Below are positions 1-5,605 of a DNA stretch of 6,252 nucleotides, in pieces. Origin of the DNA: Candidatus Zipacnadia bacterium (GTDB lineage Bacteria; Armatimonadota; Zipacnadia; Zipacnadales; Zipacnadaceae); contig JALGTV010000105.1 in assembly GCA_029821215.1 (NCBI GenBank), positions 1 to 6,252 on the forward strand. Reading direction: 5' to 3'. Numbering within the stretch: the first letter of the stretch is position 1; every line of letters begins with the position of its first letter. The position numbers were made by a program, and so were the translations under genes. The notes under the pieces are model-generated. The model was not told the origin of the DNA, did not search any database, and saw only the letters and a list, made by a program, of their open reading frames with translations.

Positions 1-282
1 TGCTTTTTTATCTTTTATCTGCATTTTCTGGGTGAACACTTGTCCCTGGTGGAGGATTTCATCCAGCTTGATTTCATCGGGTAGATAGATAAAGATGCCC
101 AGATCGGTGGTGCCGGTCAGAAACTCGCTGCCGAACCAGGTCGGGGTGATACGCAGGGAAGCATAATCGGCGCGGGTGGTGTCCTGGTAGACCAGGTTGG
201 GCATAGTGCACTGAAAGGTGAATCGGCCGCTCTGACCGGGCGCAATGGCCGGTGACAGGGGCACCTCCACACCGATATCTAC
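1..282 (-). CDS. Secreted protein of unknown function, second part after a frameshift (3' end beyond the window)
   Basis: This is the downstream continuation of the signal-peptide protein that begins at 566, read in a different frame. Translated from 282 down to 1 it stays open for 94 codons, beginning VDIGVEVPLSPAIAPGQSG and ending at the window edge near MQIKDKKA without a stop. The composition is that of a soluble beta-rich domain, with alternating hydrophobic residues, many Thr, Gly and Pro, and a segment TMPNLVYQDTTRADYASLRI. This fits a continuous extracytoplasmic domain with the part upstream of the shift. Joining the parts as ...RKSE-YVDIGVEV... needs two bases removed; joining with an extra Cys or similar residue needs one base added. 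I do not recognise a function. A C-terminal membrane anchor may lie beyond the edge but cannot be seen. That the two parts are one gene is fairly certain; whether the break is real or a sequencing error is not. Confidence 0.72.
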
Positions 283-566
283 ATACACTCGGACTTGCGA
301 ATGGTCCCCAGAGGATTGCCATTCAGAGCGGCTTGCATATTGGAGATGTCGTAATCCTTGTGCGGCAGGCCGACATCAACAATGTCAATAGGGTGAGCTC
401 CCTGGTCACAGTAAAAGTCAATAACGTACTCCATGGTAACCGAGGCATCAGAATTCGGGGTAACATGCAGCTCCATTTTGGGGACGGAGAATGAGTAGTC
501 TTGAGCTGGGGCTACCGTAGCGGCAACAATTGTGAGTACAATAACCCACAGAATTCGGTATTTCAC
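279..566 (-). CDS. Secreted protein of unknown function, N-terminal part with signal peptide (frameshifted)
   Basis: Fourth gene of the radical SAM operon. It starts at GTG 566, overlapping the stop of the upstream pseudo-radical-SAM gene by four bases (GTGA), with a GGTGAGG ribosome-binding site just ahead. Residues 1-21 form a classic signal peptide: a basic start MKYR, a hydrophobic core of about 13 residues, and an APA cleavage motif before Gln22. The mature part is a beta-rich region with no cysteine cluster, including the segment GAHPIDIVDVGLPHKDYD at about residues 56-73. The frame stops at a TAG at 281-279 after RKSECM, while sense-like sequence continues at once in another frame, so the last two residues are probably artefactual and the gene continues to the window edge. 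The product should be exported. Its position behind two radical SAM family genes makes it a candidate client or partner, but that is inference. No function is recognised. Confidence 0.75.
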   Translation of the reverse strand: MKYRILWVIVLTIVAATVAPAQDYSFSVPKMELHVTPNSDASVTMEYVIDFYCDQGAHPIDIVDVGLPHKDYDISNMQAALNGNPLGTIRKSECM

Positions 567-1825
567 TGGTCCTCACCACCTTGGGTGTCATCGCTCCAGC
601 CGCGCGGGTCCTTGGGACAGTCGGCGGCACATATCTCCAGATCAGGGCAGTCGGAGCAACGGGTTGGTGCCTGGAGTCGCTGCCGGTAGCGGGTGAAGCA
701 CTCGTGATTCCAGATGTCCTCCCAGGATTCAGCAAGCAAATTGCCGGCGCAGTCCCGACCTCGCGGAGCGAACACTCGCCCGTCAGCCTCAACGCGCACG
801 GCGATATCCCCCGCCGTCCGCGGCCCCGCCCGTACCTGCTGGGCCAGAGACTTACTATTGTCAAAGCGCACCGGCGGTGCCCACAGGTAGCGGGCCTGAG
901 TATCCTCGGCGGCTTCCGTCATAACCGTTGCCACCTGGGGCAGGGCCTGGGCGGGTAGCGCCCCGGCGGCCTGGGCCTGCTGGTCATCGTCAGGACAGGC
1001 CAGCGCAAAAAAGACCAGATTGGCGATGCCTTGCTCCTGCAGTGCCCCCATAATTTCTTCCAGTTGTTCATTATTGCTCTTAATCAGGGGTATCTGGGCC
1101 ACCGGACACAACTCTATCTCCTCACACTGAGCAAAGGCGTCCATCACCCGCTCATAGTCCCCCTGACCGGCGATGTCGTCGTGGGCTGGCGGTGAATTGG
1201 ACACGTACAGCAAGTCCAGATGATCCAGGCCCGCCATCCCCGCATCTTCTATCATCTGGGGCGAGAGCCAACTGGCTACCGCTCGCAGGCCAGTTATCAT
1301 GCCCAGGTCTCCGGCGGCTTCCACCATCCGCGGCAACTGCGCAGCTTTGCCATAAGGCTGGGCCACAATGGTGACATGAGGAACTCCGGCTTCCCACAGC
1401 CGCTGGAGAATCTGCTTGGTAGTATCCGGCTCGCCGGGCACCACATCGGCGCGAAACGGCGCTACCATCTCCCGACTCCACTCTGAAGCGCGGGGGTCAT
1501 TCAGATTAGTAATCGGATAATTGTCGCCGGGCGCGGACAAATCAGCAATCAACTGGTGAACCTGGCCTAAGTCCGTCTCAATTTCGGTGTCGGCTACACC
1601 CCGAAAGCTGAGTTTGATATCCTGCTTGATGGCGGCGTCACTGCGGCCCTCCAGAACTCCGCAGGCCATCTGCACGCCGACCGGGGACAGGTAGGCCGCC
1701 TCAGCAGCGTTGGCTAACAGCAGGCCCCGGCCATCCGGGTCCACCCGCAGATGAAACCGGGTAGGCCACTGGCCAATCAGCCGCTGGTAATGGTACAGAC
1801 GCACAGACGCTGTCGGTTCGCTCAT
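563..1825 (-). CDS. Pseudo-radical-SAM/SPASM protein, likely catalytically dead partner
   Basis: A 420-residue paralogue of the radical SAM enzyme encoded just upstream. Residues 8-93 align with the enzyme's N-terminal domain (RVDPDGRGLLLAN against RIHPDRTGLLFVN). Residues about 123-275 keep the barrel outline (PFRAD, then EAGVPHV, GMITGL, AGLDHLDLLYVSNSP). The stretch that should hold CX3CX2C is missing: PFRADVVPGEPD replaces it, about 22 residues shorter than in the enzyme, and GGEP is replaced by VAQP (154-157). The C-terminal region keeps GNLLAESWEDIWNHE and the SPASM set CX2CX5CX3C (Cys390, 393, 399, 403) but lacks the first SPASM cysteines. It probably cannot bind the catalytic cluster or cleave SAM. 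A scaffold, substrate-binding or regulatory role beside the active enzyme is inferred; pseudo-rSAM proteins paired with true ones are known in other peptide-modification systems. The ATG at 1825 overlaps the upstream TGA (ATGA) and follows GAGGTGA at seven bases. Confidence 0.85.
   Translation of the reverse strand: MSEPTASVRLYHYQRLIGQWPTRFHLRVDPDGRGLLLANAAEAAYLSPVGVQMACGVLEGRSDAAIKQDIKLSFRGVADTEIETDLGQVHQLIADLSAPGDNYPITNLNDPRASEWSREMVAPFRADVVPGEPDTTKQILQRLWEAGVPHVTIVAQPYGKAAQLPRMVEAAGDLGMITGLRAVASWLSPQMIEDAGMAGLDHLDLLYVSNSPPAHDDIAGQGDYERVMDAFAQCEEIELCPVAQIPLIKSNNEQLEEIMGALQEQGIANLVFFALACPDDDQQAQAAGALPAQALPQVATVMTEAAEDTQARYLWAPPVRFDNSKSLAQQVRAGPRTAGDIAVRVEADGRVFAPRGRDCAGNLLAESWEDIWNHECFTRYRQRLQAPTRCSDCPDLEICAADCPKDPRGWSDDTQGGEDQ
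571..577 (-). promoter_or_regulatory. Ribosome-binding site for the secreted-protein gene
   Basis: The minus strand reads GGTGAGG, then four bases, then GTG at 566. The site lies inside the last codons of the upstream gene, and the start overlaps that gene's TGA stop. This supports GTG 566 as the start and translational coupling of the two genes. Confidence 0.6.
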
Positions 1826-3246
1826 ACATTTATCACCTCACTGCGGTGGGCCGCGCGCTCCAGTGGACAGCCGCCACCACAAATACTTAGCTGCTCGCAG
1901 TCCCAGCAACGCTCCGGAAGCCCAGCCTCTTTTGGATGCTCACGGCGATAGCGGAAACTGCGGAACAACTCACTGTCCCAAATCTGTTCCCAGGGATCAC
2001 GGAGAATATTGCCCGCTGCGACATAATAGGACTGGCAAGGCAGCACATCACCGTTGGGCTCAATGCAGACCGAATACTCGGCCGCATTGCAGCAGTGTAT
2101 GCCCAGGCCCAGATCCACAGGTGAAAGCCGACAATATTCAGTGGGCGTGTACCACAGAAACCGCATGCCATATTCTGCCGCCCGGTTCCGTACCTGCTCC
2201 AGAATAGGCGATAGCTGCCATTCCTCCAACGCGCTGGGATGTCGGGTGCCACAGCCCGAGTGTATCATACCATTCATAGCAAATGTGCGAATGCCCAGGC
2301 CATAGAGAAAATCCACCATCTCCACAGCCTCACTGGCGTTCTCGCTAATGAGGGTGGTATTAGTCAGCGTATGCAGACCGGTGTCCAGGGCACAGTGGAT
2401 ACCAGCTACTGTCTCGTGGAAGGCTTTCGCCCCCACGATTTGGTTATGAAGCTGGGGGTGGTGAGAGTTCAAAGTCACCTGGACATGATCCAGCCCGGCA
2501 GCGGCCAGATCGGCAGTCAGGCTCGGGTCAGCCAAGCGCCGTCCATTGGTATTCAGACCGGTAATCTGCCCCTGACTTTCCGCATAGCTAATAAGCGGGA
2601 CCAAATCAGGATGCAGCGTTGGCTCGCCCCCGGTAAAGATTACATACGGCACTCCAATGTCCAGCAGTTTATCCAATACGCGCTTCCAGTCGGCGGCGGG
2701 CAGGGAAGGCATCTGTTTGCGGCCCGGTTCATTATAGCAGTGCGAACAATTATTATTGCAGGTGTAATGAAGAGCCAGGTCAGCTTTGTAAGGAGCTTGG
2801 GCACGCACCGAAAACGGCGGGGGCTGCGGCCAGCCCACTTGACATATCGCGCAGTCATTGGTGGGCTGCTTGAGGATGGCGATGGCCCGACTCATCTCTT
2901 CTAACTCATTCTTTAGTGCCTGCGGGGATACGTCGGGATAACTTAGCCGCAGTTGAGCCAAAGCCAGAGCCGGCGGTGTCCCATCCAGGATTAGCTTGGC
3001 CATTTCGGCCGTAGTAGGGGGCAGGTGAAGGGTCTGGGTAGCATTGACAAATAATAGGCCGGTGCGGTCGGGATGAATACGCAGGTGAAGCCGCACCTTC
3101 CCATCGGTGGTGTTGATTCGGTAGGTAAACAGCCCCGGGCCACTCTTCGCATCCCCCAGCGCCTGCATACGCAGGATAAACCGCTGCATATCACGGCGGA
3201 TAATCTGGCCTATCCGCATCAGCAGGCCGTCGGGGCAGGCTACCAT
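1822..3246 (-). CDS. Radical SAM/SPASM enzyme, probable peptide or protein modifier
   Basis: A 474-residue enzyme with an intact radical SAM motif CNNNCSHC (Cys163, 167, 170), which binds the 4Fe-4S cluster that cleaves S-adenosylmethionine, and GGEP at 206-209 for SAM binding. A SPASM domain follows with CX12GX4C (Cys386, Cys404; another Cys at 394) and CX2CX5CX3C (Cys447, 450, 456, 460), the pattern used for auxiliary clusters. Residues about 38-122 form an N-terminal region with a strand pair, then helices (LILDGTPPALALAQLRLSYP), similar in layout to PqqD-like recognition domains. An extra CxxC (132-135) precedes the barrel. A linker TPTEYCRLSPVDLGLG (367-382) joins barrel and SPASM. SPASM enzymes commonly act on ribosomal peptides or proteins; the substrate here is unknown. 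ATG 3246 overlaps the upstream gene by seven bases, with GAGGAAGAG ahead. In-frame Met10 and Met20 are less likely starts. Residues before about 25 are poorly conserved in character. Confidence 0.93.
   Translation of the reverse strand: MVACPDGLLMRIGQIIRRDMQRFILRMQALGDAKSGPGLFTYRINTTDGKVRLHLRIHPDRTGLLFVNATQTLHLPPTTAEMAKLILDGTPPALALAQLRLSYPDVSPQALKNELEEMSRAIAILKQPTNDCAICQVGWPQPPPFSVRAQAPYKADLALHYTCNNNCSHCYNEPGRKQMPSLPAADWKRVLDKLLDIGVPYVIFTGGEPTLHPDLVPLISYAESQGQITGLNTNGRRLADPSLTADLAAAGLDHVQVTLNSHHPQLHNQIVGAKAFHETVAGIHCALDTGLHTLTNTTLISENASEAVEMVDFLYGLGIRTFAMNGMIHSGCGTRHPSALEEWQLSPILEQVRNRAAEYGMRFLWYTPTEYCRLSPVDLGLGIHCCNAAEYSVCIEPNGDVLPCQSYYVAAGNILRDPWEQIWDSELFRSFRYRREHPKEAGLPERCWDCEQLSICGGGCPLERAAHRSEVINV
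1833..1839 (-). promoter_or_regulatory. Ribosome-binding site for the pseudo-radical-SAM gene
   Basis: GAGGTGA on the minus strand, seven bases ahead of ATG 1825 and within the final codons of the radical SAM enzyme gene. Spacing and strength fix the start and agree with the four-base ATGA overlap. Confidence 0.7.
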
Positions 3247-3581
3247 TTGGGCTCTTCCTCTATTTGGTACGAACTGCCACAGTAGGGGCAGTGTACAAAT
3301 ATCGCCCCCGCCTCAACTGTAACGCTGTCCGAGTCCAGAGCCGCGCCGCAGGCGGTGCAATGCATCTCCTCCAGAGCTACATCGCCGGATAAATCAATTT
3401 CCTGAGTAATCTTGGTCTCCGGTACCTTGCTGCGGGCGAAGTACACGAAGAAAAGAGCCGCCCCCAGCAGTACCAGCCCGATTATCATCCGGGGAAGGGT
3501 GTTACCCTGGCCAGCAGCGATTAAGAAAATCAGACCGCCCAGGCCCAAAAGGATTGCCAGCAAGTATGCCACTGTTTTCAC
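3240..3581 (-). CDS. Small two-helix membrane protein with a C-terminal zinc ribbon
   Basis: A 113-residue protein and first clear gene of the radical SAM operon. Two hydrophobic segments, about residues 4-23 and 31-49, are separated by a short polar loop (GQGNTLPR), so a membrane hairpin is likely. A soluble tail holds two CxxC knuckles, CTAC (75-78) and CPYC (98-101), about 20 residues apart: a zinc-ribbon layout. Basic residues after the second helix (ARSK) suggest that both termini are cytosolic. The start is GTG 3581: an in-frame TAG at 3602-3600 excludes anything much further upstream. No good Shine-Dalgarno sits right before it; the nearest strong one (AGGAGG, 3622-3617) is about 35 bases away. 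The stop overlaps the radical SAM start by seven bases. A role in holding the modifying enzymes or client at the membrane is only an inference from position. Confidence 0.82.
   Translation of the reverse strand: MKTVAYLLAILLGLGGLIFLIAAGQGNTLPRMIIGLVLLGAALFFVYFARSKVPETKITQEIDLSGDVALEEMHCTACGAALDSDSVTVEAGAIFVHCPYCGSSYQIEEEPKW
3252..3260 (-). promoter_or_regulatory. Ribosome-binding site for the radical SAM gene
   Basis: GAGGAAGAG on the minus strand ends five bases before ATG 3246, inside the end of the zinc-ribbon gene. It favours ATG 3246 over the downstream in-frame Met codons and implies coupled translation. Confidence 0.6.
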
Positions 3582-3751
3582 TGGTTTCGGGACGCTTGGC
3601 TATGTCGCGCCCCCCACCTCCTGTCGCGCGGCGAACTTGCAGTAGATGCATCAATGTCCAATTCGCGGCCCAGCAGCTCAATTCCTCCGTGCAAGTGTAA
3701 TTGTGTGCTGGGGCCCAGTGCTGTTGCCGGTTGTTGGCAGGACTATCAGGC
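3582..3751 (-). other. Gap between cysteine desulfurase and radical SAM operon; no confident gene
   Basis: A 170-base gap with two Shine-Dalgarno-like motifs on the minus strand, GGAGG at 3688-3684 and AGGAGG at 3622-3617. Neither is suitably placed for the GTG at 3581. A reading frame open from just after the desulfurase stop ends with TGA at 3580-3578, overlapping that GTG, but it has no ATG or GTG start. A short CTGGGCCCCAG inverted repeat near 3718-3708 (minus strand) could form a weak four-pair hairpin, without a following T-run. I see no convincing promoter or terminator. Confidence 0.4.
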
Positions 3752-4927
3752 CTACACTTGGCCGCTGCGGTGGGCATCGGCCCACAGCGGCGAGATGTCC
3801 CGCAACCGCTTGACCATATCCGGAAGGACCTCCACCACCCGGGCCACTTGTTGTTCGGTGTTCTCTCGCCCCAGGCTCAGGCGCAGCGAGCCGTGGGCAA
3901 CATCATGACTGTAGCCCATCGCCAACAGGACGTGGGATGCCTCTAACGAACCGGAAGTGCACGCCGAGCCGCTGGAGGCGCAGATGCCCTCGGCATCCAG
4001 CGACAGCAGTATGCCCTCTCCCTCAATGTATCGCACACAGAAACTGGCGATGTGGGGCAGCCGTTGGGTGGGATGGCCGGTGAGGATAACGTGCTCAATT
4101 CGCTGCTGAATATTAGAGATTAACTGGTCCCGCAAGGTAGTGATGTGCTGATTGTCCTCATCGGCCCGCTCTGCCAGCAGCTCCACGGCTTTGCCCAGCC
4201 CCACGATCCCCGCCACGTTCTCAGTACCCGCCCGCTTGCCAAACTCCTGGCTTCCCCCATCAATCAGGCGACGCAGCTTGACCCCGCGTCGCACATACAG
4301 CGCCCCTACCCCTTTAGGACCGTATATCTTGTGCGCTGAAAAGGCCAGCATGTCCACATTGAGCTTTTCAACGTCTATCGGCAACTTGCCCAGTGTCTGG
4401 ACAGCGTCGGAATGAAACAGCACGCCCCGCTCGCGGCACAGGCTACCAATCTCACTAATAGGCTCTATGGTGCCCACTTCATTATTGCCGTGCATTATCG
4501 TCACCAGGATAGTATCGTCCCGAATGGCTGCGCCGAGCTGGTGCGGGTCAACCAGGCCGGTATTGTCCACCGGCAGGTAAGTGACCTCAAAGCCATCCGC
4601 CTCCAGTGACTTGCAACTGTCCAAAACGGCGTGGTGCTCGATGGCCGAGGTGATGATATGGCGGCCCTGGTCTCGGTAGGCCCAGGCGGTTCCCTTGATG
4701 GCGAAATTATCCGCTTCTGAGCCGCAGCCGGTGAAGATAATCTCGCCCGGTTTAGCATTGATATACTGAGCTACCTGGCCGCGGGCCTCCTCCAGGGCAC
4801 GGCGAGCTTGGGCGGCCAACCTGTAAAAGCTGGATGGGTTGCCATACTGGTCCTGTAGAAATGGCCGCATCGCCGCGAAGACCTGGGGGTCAACTTTGGT
4901 GGTCGCCGCGTGGTCTAAGTAAATCAT
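3752..4927 (-). CDS. nifS: Cysteine desulfurase, NifS/IscS type
   Basis: A complete 391-residue PLP enzyme that removes sulfur from L-cysteine, giving alanine and a protein persulfide used for iron-sulfur cluster and other thiol-derived cofactor assembly in the cytosol. Visible hallmarks are the start MIYLDHAATT, the EHHA motif (His98), HGNNEVGT (146-153), HSDAVQ with Asp174 and Gln177 contacting PLP, SAHK with the PLP-binding Lys200, RAGTENV (232-238) and the mobile loop SSGSACTSG with catalytic Cys323. Length and the long loop match the IscS/NifS group rather than the SufS group. ATG 4927 fits the family's normal start, with GGGAG ten bases ahead. No scaffold gene (iscU/nifU) is adjacent. 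It stands 170 bases before an operon encoding two iron-sulfur-type proteins, so supplying those clusters is plausible but inferred. Whether the symbol nifS or iscS fits best cannot be settled from the sequence alone. Confidence 0.95.
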   Translation of the reverse strand: MIYLDHAATTKVDPQVFAAMRPFLQDQYGNPSSFYRLAAQARRALEEARGQVAQYINAKPGEIIFTGCGSEADNFAIKGTAWAYRDQGRHIITSAIEHHAVLDSCKSLEADGFEVTYLPVDNTGLVDPHQLGAAIRDDTILVTIMHGNNEVGTIEPISEIGSLCRERGVLFHSDAVQTLGKLPIDVEKLNVDMLAFSAHKIYGPKGVGALYVRRGVKLRRLIDGGSQEFGKRAGTENVAGIVGLGKAVELLAERADEDNQHITTLRDQLISNIQQRIEHVILTGHPTQRLPHIASFCVRYIEGEGILLSLDAEGICASSGSACTSGSLEASHVLLAMGYSHDVAHGSLRLSLGRENTEQQVARVVEVLPDMVKRLRDISPLWADAHRSGQV

Positions 4928-5041
4928 CTGATATCAACTCCCACAACAATAATCTCCATTAACGGGGCACTGGCGGCTCCCAACACTTGCCTGGTGTCCC
5001 CGAAATGAGCCCCCGCCGGCGTAGATGCAGGGCAACAGCGG
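4928..5041 (-). other. Short intergenic gap upstream of the cysteine desulfurase
   Basis: These 114 bases between the kinase stop and the desulfurase start contain the desulfurase ribosome-binding site (GGGAG, 4942-4938). I find no convincing promoter, terminator or RNA structure. An 11-codon frame ATG 4959 to TGA 4924 overlaps the desulfurase start but has no ribosome-binding site of its own. Confidence 0.35.
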
Positions 5042-5605
5042 CTACCGGTCATCCTGGTAACGAATGAATTGCTGGCTGGCTTCCTGGATGGAAGCGAATT
5101 CGCCCACCGCTACTGCCGCACACAACCCCGCTCCTACTGCGGCTGACTCACTATGCGATGCAACTGCCATCGGCGCCCCAAAGCAATCCGACATGATTTC
5201 CCGCAGCAACGGGTTTTTACGGATTCCGTTGCCTGATCCTACCAAAAACCGGCGCTCCGCCACTCCCTTATTGCTCATTTCTTGGTAGAAAATACGGAAC
5301 TGGTCAGCAATTCCCTCCAGCAAGGCCCGAGCCATATGACCGAGGGTGAAATTCTCTTCGCTCATCCCACGCCAGACCGCCCGGCGGTCTGGCTCATGGC
5401 GAGAACCAGTAAAAAGTGGCTCACAGCGCAGTCCCTCTGCCCCCGGCGGGACCTCTGCCGCCAACTGATTCAATTTCTCATACAAGTCGGGTATCTGTGA
5501 ACAGTCGCAGATCTGTACACCGACCTGACGTATGAAGTCGGCCAAAGTCTGGTAGGAGCGGCCCCCGCACAATCCAGCCCCCACCAGCAGGTAGCCGCCC
5601 TGCAA
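5042..5605 (-). pseudogene. Sedoheptulokinase-like FGGY kinase, C-terminal fragment
   Basis: The second half of the kinase begun at the right edge, in a different frame. It opens at about TTG 5605 with LQGGYLLVGAGLCGGRSYQ, which corresponds to the interior of the second FGGY domain (human sedoheptulokinase has YLGVAASLNGG there). Counting from that TTG, later markers are SEENFTLGHMARALLEGI (82-99), the adenosine-binding stretch GSGNGIRKNP (123-132) and ESAAVGAGL (153-161), then a TAG at 5044-5042. The start of the second domain, about 40 residues with the phosphate-binding strand, is absent. The TTG is only the first start-like codon after the break, with no ribosome-binding site, so this is probably not an independent gene. 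Either the gene is decayed, or sequence was lost in assembly. The rest of the domain looks well conserved, so decay would be recent. Confidence 0.8.

Noticed and set aside
74..322. Minus-strand open frame of 82 codons
   Set aside because: It is a third frame across the frameshift region of the exported-protein gene; the frame from 282 to 1 gives the coherent continuation instead.
448..864. Minus-strand open frame of 138 codons in another frame
   Set aside because: It overlaps the end of the pseudo-radical-SAM gene and the start of the exported-protein gene, both better supported, and its translation is low-complexity Arg/Pro/Ser-rich.
2239..2904. Plus-strand open frame of 221 codons
   Set aside because: It lies entirely antisense to the radical SAM gene, which has unmistakable motifs on the minus strand. 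Its translation shows no domain, and it is a by-product of the minus-strand codon bias.
3708..3718. CTGGGCCCCAG inverted repeat as a terminator for the desulfurase
   Set aside because: The stem is only about four pairs around a three-base loop, and no T-run follows on the minus strand.
3502..3777. Minus-strand open frame of 91 codons spanning the gap after the desulfurase
   Set aside because: It overlaps the desulfurase end and the membrane zinc-ribbon gene in another frame, has no suitable start with a ribosome-binding site, and looks compositionally random.
4924..4959. An 11-codon frame (MEIIVVGVDIR) ending in an ATGA overlap with the desulfurase start
   Set aside because: No Shine-Dalgarno before its ATG and too short to judge. 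The overlap can arise by chance; it could matter only if conserved as a leader.
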